This document shows positions 36,762 through 46,148 of a stretch of 64,000 nucleotides of DNA, piece after piece. Where the stretch lies: positions 2,728,001 to 2,792,000 of the forward strand of contig CAVZMV010000002.1 in assembly GCA_963776465.1 (NCBI GenBank), read 5' to 3'. The notes beneath the pieces are model-generated. The model did not search any database. It saw nothing but the letters and a program-made list of their open reading frames with translations, and had not been told where the DNA came from. Position 1 is the stretch's first letter. Each line of letters starts with the position of its first letter. Position numbers and translations under genes: made by a program. Source of the DNA: DASRHK01 sp963776465. GTDB taxonomy: Bacteria; Pseudomonadota; Gammaproteobacteria; Nevskiales; Nevskiaceae.

Positions 36762-38159
36762 TCAGTAGGCGTTCGGGTCGATGATTCCGCGAAACAGCGT
36801 CAGCAAGAGGATTTCCAGGTCCAGCCAGATGGACCAATTCTGGATGTAATAGAGGTCATATTCGAGCCGCTGCTCCATCTTTTCCACACTCTCGGTCTCG
36901 CCCCGCAGGCCGTGAACCTGCGCCCATCCGGTGATGCCCGGCTTCACCGCGTGACGCCACATGTAGCGCTCGATGATGGTCTGGTAGTAGCGGTTGTGCG
37001 CCTCGGCGTGCGGCCTTGGCCCCACCAGCGACATCTGCCCGCTGAGCACGTTGAGCAGCTGCGGCAGCTCGTCCAGGCTGGAGCGCCGCAGGAATCGCCC
37101 GAAGGGGAACACCCGGTCGTCGTCGCGCCGCGCCTGCGTGATCTGCCCGTCTTCCTCGCGGTGTTGATGCATCGTCCGGAACTTGAGAATCTGGAAGGCC
37201 TCGCCGCGCAGGCCGTGCCGGCGCTGGCGGAAGAACACCGGGCCGGAGGAGCTGAGCTTGATCCCGACCGCGGCAACGAGCATCAGAGGCGCGGTCAGGA
37301 TCAGCGCGAGCGCAGCGAGCAATCGGTCCTCGACGTCCTTCACCACGCGATTCAAGCCGGTGATCGGGGTGCGGTTGAGGTCCAGCATCGAAACGCCAGC
37401 AACCTCGCTCGGCACAGCATTGGACAGCTCGACCGAGAGGAGGTCGGGAACGATGCGGATCGAAGCCGTGCATTGGTTCAGCTGCTCCAGCGTCGAGGTG
37501 AGCTGCGAGCGACCTTCGAGCGTGAACGCGATCCAGACCTCGTCCACGTGCCGATAGGGACCCGAAGTCAGCGCGGCCAGCCGCGATGGATGGCCCAGAT
37601 GCGCGAGCTCGGCCATCTCCGGCGTCTCGTAGCGCTCCGGCGCAACGTAACCCGCAATCACGAAGCCGGCACGCGGGTGGTCCCGCAGCGCCCTCGCCAG
37701 TCGCGCCAGCATCGGCGAATCTCCCACCAGGAGCGCCCGCTTCAGGTTCATTCCCGCCGCGCGCATCTTGCCGAGCGCGCTGCGCAGGATTACGCGGGTC
37801 CCGACCAGCCAGACCGCTGCCAGGCCCGCCCAGGTGACGGCCCACAGCCGTGAATACGATGCGGTGACCTTGGACAGGCCGGCGAGGATCAGCAGGCCGA
37901 GCAGGAACGACAGCCAGGCCGTGATCGCCCGGATCAGCTCGCGCGGCAGGCTGTCGCCGCGCCAGGTCCGATACAGCCGGAACGCGTCGAACACGAACGG
38001 GATGAACATCATCGACATCAACAGCGGCGGCAGATAAAAGTCCGCCATCGGGAAGTCCAGCACCAGCGCGTAAGCCAGAACGTAGCAGGACGCGACGCCG
38101 ATCAGGTCCAGGACCGGGAGGGCCCAGGGCACGAAAGCCCAGAAACGGCGCAGGTTCAT
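36762..38159 (-). CDS. Undecaprenyl-phosphate hexose-1-phosphate transferase (WcaJ/GumD-like)
   Basis: 465 residues. Initiates repeat-unit assembly by moving a hexose-1-phosphate from a nucleotide sugar to undecaprenyl phosphate. Four N-terminal membrane helices, a CoA-binding-like domain (KRALLVGDSPMLARLARAL), a fifth hydrophobic segment (LLAALALILTAPLMLVAAVG) and the C-terminal catalytic domain with FKFRTM-type LKFRTMHQHR, RRSSLDELPQLLNVL, GPRPHAEAHN and KPGITGWAQVHGLRG. These are conserved polyprenyl-phosphate sugar transferase motifs. It sits 44 bases downstream of tRNA-Leu with no terminator seen between, so read-through from the tRNA promoter is possible. Confidence 0.92.
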   Translation of the reverse strand: MNLRRFWAFVPWALPVLDLIGVASCYVLAYALVLDFPMADFYLPPLLMSMMFIPFVFDAFRLYRTWRGDSLPRELIRAITAWLSFLLGLLILAGLSKVTASYSRLWAVTWAGLAAVWLVGTRVILRSALGKMRAAGMNLKRALLVGDSPMLARLARALRDHPRAGFVIAGYVAPERYETPEMAELAHLGHPSRLAALTSGPYRHVDEVWIAFTLEGRSQLTSTLEQLNQCTASIRIVPDLLSVELSNAVPSEVAGVSMLDLNRTPITGLNRVVKDVEDRLLAALALILTAPLMLVAAVGIKLSSSGPVFFRQRRHGLRGEAFQILKFRTMHQHREEDGQITQARRDDDRVFPFGRFLRRSSLDELPQLLNVLSGQMSLVGPRPHAEAHNRYYQTIIERYMWRHAVKPGITGWAQVHGLRGETESVEKMEQRLEYDLYYIQNWSIWLDLEILLLTLFRGIIDPNAY

Positions 38160-38203
38160 CGCAGGGGGACCGCGAAAGGCAGCATCGCTCTACCGTTGGG
38201 ATC

Positions 38204-38290
38204 TGGTGCCTCGAGCAGGACTCGAACCTGCACGGCCTTGCAGCCAGGGGATTTTAAGTCCCCAGCGTCTACCAGTTCCGCCATCGAGGC
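38204..38290 (-). tRNA. tRNA-Leu (anticodon TAA)
   Basis: 87 nt with encoded CCA and the long variable arm of class II tRNAs. Acceptor GCCTCGA/TCGAGGC; anticodon stem GGGGA/TCCCC around loop CTTAAAA gives TAA. It is 23 bases downstream of tRNA-Cys on the same strand, as in the cysT-leuZ pair of enterobacteria. Confidence 0.95.
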
Positions 38291-38313
38291 TTAATTTGCC
38301 GCGATCTTAACAG

Positions 38314-38387
38314 TGGAGGCCAGGGTCGGAATTGAACCGGCGTACGCGGATTTGCAGTCCGCTGCATAACCACTCTGCCACCTGGCC
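38314..38387 (-). tRNA. tRNA-Cys (anticodon GCA)
   Basis: 74 nt with encoded CCA and U73. Acceptor GGCCAGG/CCTGGCC; anticodon stem GCGGA/TCCGC, loop CTGCAAA with GCA. Confidence 0.95.
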
Positions 38388-38409
38388 GCATCGGGAAAAT
38401 GGGCGGCGA

Positions 38410-38438
38410 ATTATGCGGGCCGGCCTGGCAATGAGCAA
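38410..38438 (-). promoter_or_regulatory. Candidate promoter of the tRNA-Cys/tRNA-Leu unit
   Basis: Minus-strand TTGCTC (38438-38433), a 17-base spacer and CATAAT (38415-38410), about 23 bases upstream of tRNA-Cys. The -10 is good, the -35 only half consensus. It lies between the end of the decaheme gene and the tRNA. Confidence 0.5.
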
Positions 38439-38460
38439 TGCATCACGGGCAAAACATCCG

Positions 38461-41400
38461 CTAGCGATCGTCGACGAACCAGGGCTTGCCCTGCCCGTCC
38501 ATGAACAGCGAGCGCTGCTCCTGCTGCGTGAACGGCCGCGAGCCGATGCGCCCGAACACCGCGATCTGGCCACCGGTCTCGTCGACGGCCCGGTCGCGGT
38601 GCAACCCCTCCGAAACCGACAGCGCGGGCTTGCTGGTCGGATACCAGGCGATCAGCTCGGGCTTGGGCTGTGGGCTGAAGCCATAGAACCCCGGCTGACT
38701 CTCCGGGCTCATCAGCTGCAGAACCTTCAGACCGTTCTTGCCATCGGCGACGTACGCGAACAGCGACGCGTTGGTCGCACCGACCTTGACGTCGTAGGCA
38801 TCGGCGATCTGCCCGTCGGCGGTGTATTTGAGGTACAGCCTGGGCTTGTCGGCCTTGGTGATGTCGACGATCACCAAGCCGTCGGCGCCAGCGGCGACAT
38901 ATGCGTAGGTGCGCACGAGGTAGACGCGGCGCGCGTCGGACAGGGCAACGCCCGCGCCGTCCACCAACCGCGGCGACTCCGGATTGGTGACGTCGACGAC
39001 CTCCAGCCCGTTGGCCGTGGTCGCGTAGAGGTAGCGGAACTGCAACGCGCTCGCGCGCACGTCGTCGAGCTTGAGGGTCGTCACCAGCCGTGGCTTCAGC
39101 GGATCCTCCAGGTTCAGCACCACGAGGCCGGCATCGGCGGCTACGTAAACGTAGTTACCCGCCACGGTCAGGTGGCGCGCGCCGGTCAGGACTCCACCGT
39201 CGTTCCAGGTCAGCGCGCGATCGAGGAAGTTGTTCCGGGGCTCGCCGTCGCCGAGCGTGTTGACGTCGACCAGGATCAGGCCCTCCTCGCTGTCGCTGAT
39301 CAGCGCATAGCTGTAGATCGGATGGAACGCTTGCTCCAGGTTCACCGTACGCATCAGGTCGCCTTCGTTGCGCAGCGGGTTGATCGGCTGGTTCGATGGC
39401 AACGCCACGCAGGTCGCGTTCCTGCTGCCCACGTGCGCGTCGTGCCCGAGCGCCGAGAACGGCGCGGTGATGATCTTCTCCGAGAAGCCCTTGTTGGCGA
39501 TCGCGTTGACGTCATAGACCTCGAAGCCCTTGCGGCCCTGGGCGACATAGAGGTATTCGCCGCGAAGCTGGATGCAGCCGACCCGGTCGCCCGTCGCATG
39601 CGATTCAGCGTTCTCGAGTCGGCGGCCGCGCGTCTGATGCGCCGCGAATCGCTCCGGATAGGCGTAGCGCTGCAGGTAGCTGCCGATAACGGCCTGCGGC
39701 TCGTCCCACTCGGTGACGTTGACTGCCGCAAGCGCCCCGTCCTCGCCCACCCAGGCGTTGTAGCCGATGAAGTTCATGAAGTTGGTGCCGAGCAGCAACA
39801 GCTGCGCCATGATCGCGTTGTTGTCGTTGTCCTTCGACAGGTGGCAATCGGTGCACTGCTTGGTTTCGGTCTTGCGCTCGGTGTGCGGGTAGTGCGGCGC
39901 GAACGCCTGCGACGAGAAGCCGCTGGCGGAGATCGGCGGCTGCTGGATGTAGATCTTCTCGCGGTTGACGTTGGTGGACGACAGCACCAGGGCGCTGGAG
40001 GAGCGTACCGGCGCGATGCGTCCGCCTTTGGCGGGACCGTGCTTGCCCAGCTGGAAGACGTCGTCGCGCGCGACCTGCGGGTTGTAGGTGGCGAAATTTC
40101 GCGTCTCGCCACCTTCGTAGTGCTGGCGCTCGGATTTCCAGTTCGCCTGGATCGGCAGGTGGCATCCGCCGCAGCTGGTCGTCCACGACGTGTGGCAGGT
40201 CACGCACATCATCTTGTCGTCCTGGTGCGCGCGGTCCTCGGGCTTCACCTTGCCGCCCCAATCCAGCTTGCCGGTGTCGCGGGACATCAGCTTGGCGCGC
40301 GCTGACTTGGCGTTGTAGTGCGGATGGCCCGGCGTCACCGAATCCTTGACCAGATGGATCTCCCACTCCATGTCGGCGTTGACGTTGGAGCGCTGGAAGA
40401 GCTTGCCGCCGACCCACTCGAAGCGGCGCTTGCCCGACGGCGTGCGCATCACCGAGAGATCGTTGCCGCCCGGTGGCGCCGCCGGGCCGCTGGTCAGCAG
40501 CGAGGGATAGCTGTCGGCGGTGCCGTGGCAGTCCACGCATTCGATCTCGATGGCCTGCGCGACCTCGCCGTAGATGTGCCCGTTGCCGTGCGCGTCTTGC
40601 GAGAAGTGGCAATCCACGCAGTGCATGCCGGCATCGACGTGGATGCTCGACATGTGCACGGCCTTCTTGAACTTCTCCGGATCCTTGTCGGAAACGATCG
40701 CCCCCGCCTTGTCGAGCAGGTGGCCCTCGCGGTCGCGCTTGAAGATCGCGCGGAAATTCCAGCCGTGTCCATGGTAGTCGGCGAATTGCGTGTCCTTGAG
40801 CTGCGGGTTCAGGCCGGCGACGTCCTTGAGGAACTCCGGATCGCCCCACTTGCCGCGAATGGCTGCCTCCTCGGGATTGCGGTCGTTGATCTCGCGGATC
40901 TCTTTCGCGCTCGGATGCTTCTCCTTCTCCGGCCACATCGCGGGCGCATCCGACTCGTAATCCCACATCGTGTAGCCGAGGAAACTGTTCAGGAAGATGT
41001 TCGGCTGATGCATGTGGCAGATCATGCATTGGCTCGTCGGGATCGCGGACGTGAACGCGTGCTCCAGCGGATGGCCCGGATCGGATTTCGAAATCGTCGG
41101 GTCAGCCGTGCGCGTCAGGCCCCCATTGCCTGCCGACGCATACGGGCCGCTGTGCCGGGGATCGCGGTCGTTGGCGTAGACCACGTGACAAGCCGAGCAG
41201 CCCGACGAGCGATAGTCGCCCGGCTGATCGTTCGTGCCGAGGAACCAGGCGAACGGATCGTTCAGCCGGCTCTTGTGGATGTTGAGCACGGGCACGGAGA
41301 TGCGAAGGCCGGTGCCTGGGCCGCGATTGGACTGACGCTGATCGGGCCGGCCCGGCTCTTCCAGCCGCTGGATGCTTCCACCGGGATTGAGCAGTCCGAC

Positions 41401-42132
41401 TTCCGCGAAGGTCGTGCCGATGGTGCGGCCGCCACTTTCGAACACGCGGAAGATGTCGCCCGGGGGCGTGGTCTCCCAGCTCGGCAGCGGCAACAGGGAT
41501 TCCAGGATGCCGTTGGCGGCCATGTCCGCGTCGGGCTGCACCGGACCGAGCAGCTTGGCCGCCTCGCCCTCGCGCGTGTAGGCCTCGCCGAGGATGTAGC
41601 GCTTGAACGGCAGGATGCCGTTGTTGTACGACGCCCCGCCCCACAGCATCGCGCCCGTGGACATCAGGCTGCGCTCGGCCGCTTCGATCACGGCCAGGTG
41701 ACAGGCGCCGCACGACTCCCGCGCGACGCGGTAGTCACTCGGGTTGACGAAGCGGATGAACTCCGGATCCTCTTCGTTGAGCAACGTGTAGCTGTGTTCC
41801 GGATTGGCCGACGAAGGCCACTTCCAGGCTTCCTCGTCGCTGGGCAGCACGTGCGCCTTGCGCAGCGCCATGGTGTACGGCTCGCTGCCCGCGTCGCCGC
41901 CATCGGGCTTGCGCACTTGCGCATCGCCTCCGTGGCAATCGGTGCAGCCCAGCGTCACCGCCTGCTGCCGATGCATCGTCTTGGCGTCGGATGCCGTGTG
42001 GCAGGAGACGCAGCCCTCGCTCTTGGCCTGCGCCTCTGCGGCGGTCTGCTTCGACGGCGCCGGCGGGAATCCCTTTGCCACGGCCAGCGGCGAGATCGTC
42101 AGGGCCAGCAGGATCGGCAGGATGGCGCGCAT
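38461..42132 (-). CDS. Decaheme c-type cytochrome fused to LVIVD-repeat beta-propeller
   Basis: 1,223 residues. A signal peptide (ILPILLALTISPLAVA) leads to a region with ten CxxCH heme motifs (CVSCH, CTDCH, CGACH, CSACH, CMICH, CVDCH twice, CVTCH, CGGCH, CTDCH). The C-terminal third holds LVIVD-type repeats (LILVDVNTLGDGEPR, LVVLNLEDPLKPRLV, LEVVDVTNPESPRLV, LVIVDITKADKPRLY), expected to form a beta-propeller. Such multiheme proteins carry electrons in the periplasm or on the cell surface; LVIVD propellers occur in exported proteins and may bind a substrate or partner. It starts 1 base after the barrel gene, the last gene of the six-gene redox operon. Length is far above ordinary decahemes. 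Surface location is inferred. Confidence 0.85.
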   Translation of the reverse strand: MRAILPILLALTISPLAVAKGFPPAPSKQTAAEAQAKSEGCVSCHTASDAKTMHRQQAVTLGCTDCHGGDAQVRKPDGGDAGSEPYTMALRKAHVLPSDEEAWKWPSSANPEHSYTLLNEEDPEFIRFVNPSDYRVARESCGACHLAVIEAAERSLMSTGAMLWGGASYNNGILPFKRYILGEAYTREGEAAKLLGPVQPDADMAANGILESLLPLPSWETTPPGDIFRVFESGGRTIGTTFAEVGLLNPGGSIQRLEEPGRPDQRQSNRGPGTGLRISVPVLNIHKSRLNDPFAWFLGTNDQPGDYRSSGCSACHVVYANDRDPRHSGPYASAGNGGLTRTADPTISKSDPGHPLEHAFTSAIPTSQCMICHMHQPNIFLNSFLGYTMWDYESDAPAMWPEKEKHPSAKEIREINDRNPEEAAIRGKWGDPEFLKDVAGLNPQLKDTQFADYHGHGWNFRAIFKRDREGHLLDKAGAIVSDKDPEKFKKAVHMSSIHVDAGMHCVDCHFSQDAHGNGHIYGEVAQAIEIECVDCHGTADSYPSLLTSGPAAPPGGNDLSVMRTPSGKRRFEWVGGKLFQRSNVNADMEWEIHLVKDSVTPGHPHYNAKSARAKLMSRDTGKLDWGGKVKPEDRAHQDDKMMCVTCHTSWTTSCGGCHLPIQANWKSERQHYEGGETRNFATYNPQVARDDVFQLGKHGPAKGGRIAPVRSSSALVLSSTNVNREKIYIQQPPISASGFSSQAFAPHYPHTERKTETKQCTDCHLSKDNDNNAIMAQLLLLGTNFMNFIGYNAWVGEDGALAAVNVTEWDEPQAVIGSYLQRYAYPERFAAHQTRGRRLENAESHATGDRVGCIQLRGEYLYVAQGRKGFEVYDVNAIANKGFSEKIITAPFSALGHDAHVGSRNATCVALPSNQPINPLRNEGDLMRTVNLEQAFHPIYSYALISDSEEGLILVDVNTLGDGEPRNNFLDRALTWNDGGVLTGARHLTVAGNYVYVAADAGLVVLNLEDPLKPRLVTTLKLDDVRASALQFRYLYATTANGLEVVDVTNPESPRLVDGAGVALSDARRVYLVRTYAYVAAGADGLVIVDITKADKPRLYLKYTADGQIADAYDVKVGATNASLFAYVADGKNGLKVLQLMSPESQPGFYGFSPQPKPELIAWYPTSKPALSVSEGLHRDRAVDETGGQIAVFGRIGSRPFTQQEQRSLFMDGQGKPWFVDDR

Positions 42133-42133
42133 G

Positions 42134-44140
42134 TCAGTACGTGAGGACCAGGTTGAGCAGCACCGAGTAAGGGACTTCGTCGCCGTACAGCTGCTTGAAG
42201 CCGTTGCCCGGAATCAGCGCCGCCCCCGAAAGCCGGACGATGACGTTCTGGCTGAACACGGGCCGCCAGATCGTCGCCAGTGACACGTCGAGACCGATGT
42301 CGCGGCTGATACCGGATTGCTGGCGGGCCGCCTCCACCACTTCCGTCGTCGCGAAAGCGATCTCGTTGACGTTCATCGACACCCGCAGCTGCGGCAGCAG
42401 GTCGAAGTCCGCGCCGATGCCGAGCAGGATCGTTCCCGGGTTGGTGAAGTTGGACTGGCCCTCGTCCTTGGAGCTGCGCAGCGAGTTGAGCACGCCGTCG
42501 CGGCCCGAGATCGCCACGCCACCGCCGCCAATCAGCGGCACGTTCTGACGGATCCAGAACGTCGTATCCGCGCCGGCGAACAAAGGATTCTCGAACACTG
42601 CATCGAAGCCGTGCTCCTCGTCATCGTAGGGATCGTCGTCGCCCGAGGCATACAGCGCGGAGAAGCGGATGCGCCGCCAGTCGAAATCCATCGACGCTTC
42701 GGCGGCGACGAAAAATGCAGCGATGTCGGTGCTGCGGTCGACGAACACGCCGCGATCCTGATGTCCGCCGACGAAGTAGCCGGATCCGGTCAGGTTCAGG
42801 CGACCGAAGTGCCCGTCGCCGTTCAGCCCCCCGTAGACCACGTTGTAGTTGCGCGGCTTCTCCAGGCCAAAGGAGAACGGCCGCTCGATGAAGCCATTTT
42901 TGTTGAAGTACGGCTCCTCGCGCCCTTCCGTGTTGCGGTTGTAGAGCACCACCGCCTGCGTGGTGAAGCCCACGCGCGGCAGGTCCTGCATGAACAGGTT
43001 CACGACCGCGACGTCGTCGTTGCGCAGCTTCTGCCCCAGGTCGTTCAAGCCGCTGTTGGTGTCCTTCTCGATGCGACGGAAATAGGCGACGTTGTACTGG
43101 TAGCGGTTGTTGGCGCGATTGCCGAACAGCCGCGCGCCGAGCTGGAAGTCGCGGAACAGGAAGCCGCGGAAGTCGGCGTTGAACGGCTGGATGCCGATGC
43201 GCAGGCTGTCGAAGTCGTAGCGATCCGACGCGTTGCGCAGATGCTTGTCGACGAACGCCTCCTGGATGCCGATGTGGTTGTCGTTGCGCGTGGTCCCGGC
43301 CGCGGGATCGATGCGCAAGACGCGATCCTCCTCCGCGTGCGCGCGGTTGAAGTTGAAGACCGGCGTGAAGCGGAACTCCCACTCGGGCGGCTTGAACGTC
43401 GTGTCGCCTTCGAAGAGGACCAGCGCCACCTCGATGTTCTCCGCCAGCAGGTACTGCTTCCCCGCTCCGCGCACGTCCAGGCGGTCCGGGCCGGCTTCGC
43501 CTTGCGGCCCGACCGGCGTAGGCAAGCGCCGGGGCTCGACGATCGAATCCGAGGTGAGCCCCAAGCTGAAGAACCAGCCTTCGCCGAACACCGGCCGATC
43601 GGCCTTCAGGGTGTTCTGGTCGTACGGGTTGAACAGTGAATGGTCGGTGAGACCCAGCTGGCGCGTGAGCTGCCAGCGGTCGGGCACGACGCTCTTGTCG
43701 TAGGTCGCGTCGAGCGGCGGCCTGGGAACACGTTTGAGTCCTGCCCGACGATTGACCTCGTACTGCTTGCGCTCCCCAGTCGGTGTGCCGGTATCCGGCC
43801 GATCTCCGCTCGCGGTCGGCCGGCTGAAATCCGCCTGTCCCGGCCGGCGTCGAGCACCTTCCGGAAGCACTTCGGGCGATTCTGCGGTCGACGGCGCAGG
43901 AACTGCGGGCGTTGCCGCCTGCGTTCCGGGACGGCGGCGTACCGGGGCCTCGGCCTGCGCCGGCGCTTCTTTTTTCGAAGCAGGCGGAGAAACGTCTTTC
44001 CGAGGCTCGGATGGCGTTGTTTCCGGAACGGGCTCGGGTCGAGGTGCCTTCTGCCCCGGGCGACGGCGCTCGTCCTGGGCCGTCGCGGTCGCGACGACCG
44101 CCGTCAGCATCAGCGCGACCAGGAACCTAGAGACCGGCAC
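42134..44140 (-). CDS. Outer-membrane beta-barrel protein with proline-rich N-terminal linker
   Basis: 668 residues. Signal peptide FLVALMLTAVVATATAQ, then a 130-residue Pro/Arg/Ala-rich linker with three RRRPG repeats (near residues 25, 68 and 96), then a long run of alternating beta strands (for example FTPVFNFNRAH, QYNVAYFRRIE, GFTTQAVVLYNRN) ending in LLNLVLTY with a terminal aromatic, as in outer-membrane barrels. It resembles alginate-export-type or large porins more than MtrB, but placement directly between multiheme cytochrome genes suggests the barrel of a porin-cytochrome conduit. That role is inference. Overlaps the upstream HbpS-like gene by 14 bases. Confidence 0.65.
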   Translation of the reverse strand: MPVSRFLVALMLTAVVATATAQDERRRPGQKAPRPEPVPETTPSEPRKDVSPPASKKEAPAQAEAPVRRRPGTQAATPAVPAPSTAESPEVLPEGARRRPGQADFSRPTASGDRPDTGTPTGERKQYEVNRRAGLKRVPRPPLDATYDKSVVPDRWQLTRQLGLTDHSLFNPYDQNTLKADRPVFGEGWFFSLGLTSDSIVEPRRLPTPVGPQGEAGPDRLDVRGAGKQYLLAENIEVALVLFEGDTTFKPPEWEFRFTPVFNFNRAHAEEDRVLRIDPAAGTTRNDNHIGIQEAFVDKHLRNASDRYDFDSLRIGIQPFNADFRGFLFRDFQLGARLFGNRANNRYQYNVAYFRRIEKDTNSGLNDLGQKLRNDDVAVVNLFMQDLPRVGFTTQAVVLYNRNTEGREEPYFNKNGFIERPFSFGLEKPRNYNVVYGGLNGDGHFGRLNLTGSGYFVGGHQDRGVFVDRSTDIAAFFVAAEASMDFDWRRIRFSALYASGDDDPYDDEEHGFDAVFENPLFAGADTTFWIRQNVPLIGGGGVAISGRDGVLNSLRSSKDEGQSNFTNPGTILLGIGADFDLLPQLRVSMNVNEIAFATTEVVEAARQQSGISRDIGLDVSLATIWRPVFSQNVIVRLSGAALIPGNGFKQLYGDEVPYSVLLNLVLTY

Positions 44141-46148
44141 AGGCGTTCTGCTCTTCGGAGTCCAGGAACGGCGCCTGCGGGCACTGGATGTAACGCAGGT
44201 TGACGCCGCCCACGCTCAGCCGATCGGCGCGGATGTCGGCCGGTGCGTTGTCCAGGTCGACGTCGGCGTTGTGAAGTCCCAGGAAGGCCACCATGTCGTC
44301 CTGCTCGATGCCGTCCCCGGAAACCCCGATGCCGCCCACCAGCTGCGCGCCGCGGTAGATCGGTACGCCGCCGGGGAAGATCTGAATGCCGTTGGCGATC
44401 TGGCCGATGGCGCCACTGACGCCCAGGCCATCATCGAGCGGCTGCACGCCGGTGCAGTTCTGCGGCACATCCGGAACACCCAGGCCGGCGACGAACGCGA
44501 CGTGCCGGATGATGGCGTTGTAGTCGAGGTCGAGCTGCAGGCCGTCGGAGAACGGGCTCCACTCGCCTTGCGGCTTGGCCAGCGGCCCTGCCGGACGATC
44601 GGGCACGCCGTCGGGATAGAACGGCCGCGCCAGGTTGCCGATGGTCCGATCCGCGAAGGCGATGCCGCCATCGGTCAGTGCGGCGGGCTCGCCGAGGAAA
44701 TCCTGAAGCGCGGTGACGTAGTCACCAGGATCCTCGCGTCGCAGTTCGGCAGGCGCGCTGTTCTCCGGCTGCAGGTAGCCAGCGGGCGGCAGCGCCTGCA
44801 AGGCGCTCGCGGCGCCGGCCGACGAGAAGAACATCGCGGTGCGCGCTTTCTGCAGCGACACGTCGGTGCCGAACACCGGCGCATCGCGCGTGCGGGCGAA
44901 CCCGACGATGGCGCCGGTGGTGTCCACCACCGAAATGCTCACGCGCGCCGGCGATCCCAGGGGCTTGCGGATCTGGGCGCGCTCGCGATTGGCGACGTCC
45001 AGCGCCGACAGCAACAGCGCGCGCACTTCATCGGCGCTCATCAGCGCGTCGGTACCGGCGCTCGCCGGGTAACGGTTGACGTTGCCTTCGTCGACCAGCA
45101 CGAATGCATCGCGCTGGGCGAAATCGACGTCTGTGGCCGCGGCGATGCCGGACGCCGGCTGGCCGAACTCGGTGCCCGCAGTCAGCGTCGGCGCGGCTTC
45201 GGTATAGCCCGCGACGGTCACGAGCGCGCCAGTGGCCAGATCCGCGAAGGCGGGCGCAGTCTGCGGCGCGCTCTGCAGATCCGTGAAATCGACGTCGCTG
45301 AAACGCAGGGTCTTGCCGTCGACCGTGATTTGATCGGCGCGGCGGTCGCGCGGCGCGGCAAATCCGAAGCTCCCCGCCATCGCGATCAGCTCGTCGACGT
45401 CGTCGTCATGGTCGTGGATGGACGGATCCAGTGTGTACTCGCCATCCGCCTCCACCCCGATGCCGCCGACGACGGTACCGTTCATGTACAGCGGGAAGCC
45501 GCCCGGGTCGGCAGAGAGGCCAAGCGGCGATCGGTGCGGGCCCGGCTCGGGGCCGTCGCCGGCGACGAAGCGCGTCGCCAGATCCGAACACGGCAGCTGC
45601 GAGAACTGCACGCCCGACAGCGGACCGCCGGGCTGACCGGATTCCTCGGGATTGAAGTTCGCCTGGACGATCTGGCTCGCCGTGCGCGTGGAGAAGGCGT
45701 TGCCTTCGGACGAGAGGTAAGCGCCGGTGATGGCCTTGGCGATCGCCGACATCGTGCTGGGCACCAGGCTCACGCCCTCCAGGCCGCCGTCGATAGGGAT
45801 TTCCGAGCCGACGCGCACCGTGCCCGGCCCGCCGTCCATGCGAAAGACCCCGAGCACGTTGCCGACGCGATCCACCACCGCGATCACGGCCGGAGCACCG
45901 CGCGCAGCGGCTTCCTGCGCCGCCTGCGCGATCACGCGTCCGACGTCTGACGTCGCGAGCTTCTGCGGAGTCGCGGTCTGGCAAAGACCGCTGCAGTCAG
46001 CCGGTCCGGCGCCGATGCCGTCGTCGCCCGGCTCCGTCTCACCGGAGCATGCGGCAAGGCTCGAGATCGCCGCGACGGCAACGAGCCCCGCCCGCAGGAG
46101 CGATTTATTCTTCTTTCTCTGCCGCGGTCTGCTCAGCCACATCTGCAA
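44127..46148 (-). CDS. Lipoprotein with two HbpS/GlcG-like domains
   Basis: 673 residues. A basic N-terminus and hydrophobic stretch end in lipobox ISSLAAC (Cys about 34). Two copies of the HbpS/GlcG (PF03928-like) fold follow: copy 1 with PAVIAVVDRVGNVLGVFRMD, AIAKAITGAYLSS, GGFPLYMNGTVVGGIGV; copy 2 with RVSISVVDTTGAIVGFARTR, LQKARTAMFFSS, GGVPIYRGAQLVGGIGVSG. HbpS binds heme or heme-degradation products in Streptomyces; a heme- or redox-sensing role here is inferred. Scattered cysteines at both ends (DCSGLCQ, QCPQAP, NACAGL) could form disulfides. Overlaps the FHA-decaheme gene by 44 bases if ATG 46148 is the start; a later start is possible. Confidence 0.75.
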   Translation of the reverse strand: MQMWLSRPRQRKKNKSLLRAGLVAVAAISSLAACSGETEPGDDGIGAGPADCSGLCQTATPQKLATSDVGRVIAQAAQEAAARGAPAVIAVVDRVGNVLGVFRMDGGPGTVRVGSEIPIDGGLEGVSLVPSTMSAIAKAITGAYLSSEGNAFSTRTASQIVQANFNPEESGQPGGPLSGVQFSQLPCSDLATRFVAGDGPEPGPHRSPLGLSADPGGFPLYMNGTVVGGIGVEADGEYTLDPSIHDHDDDVDELIAMAGSFGFAAPRDRRADQITVDGKTLRFSDVDFTDLQSAPQTAPAFADLATGALVTVAGYTEAAPTLTAGTEFGQPASGIAAATDVDFAQRDAFVLVDEGNVNRYPASAGTDALMSADEVRALLLSALDVANRERAQIRKPLGSPARVSISVVDTTGAIVGFARTRDAPVFGTDVSLQKARTAMFFSSAGAASALQALPPAGYLQPENSAPAELRREDPGDYVTALQDFLGEPAALTDGGIAFADRTIGNLARPFYPDGVPDRPAGPLAKPQGEWSPFSDGLQLDLDYNAIIRHVAFVAGLGVPDVPQNCTGVQPLDDGLGVSGAIGQIANGIQIFPGGVPIYRGAQLVGGIGVSGDGIEQDDMVAFLGLHNADVDLDNAPADIRADRLSVGGVNLRYIQCPQAPFLDSEEQNACAGL

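Noticed and set aside
38388..38460. Possible attachment-site repeat of the tRNA-Gly 3' end at the other edge of the redox cluster
   Set aside because: Only a 7-base CGGGAAA match; no integrase anywhere in the cluster.
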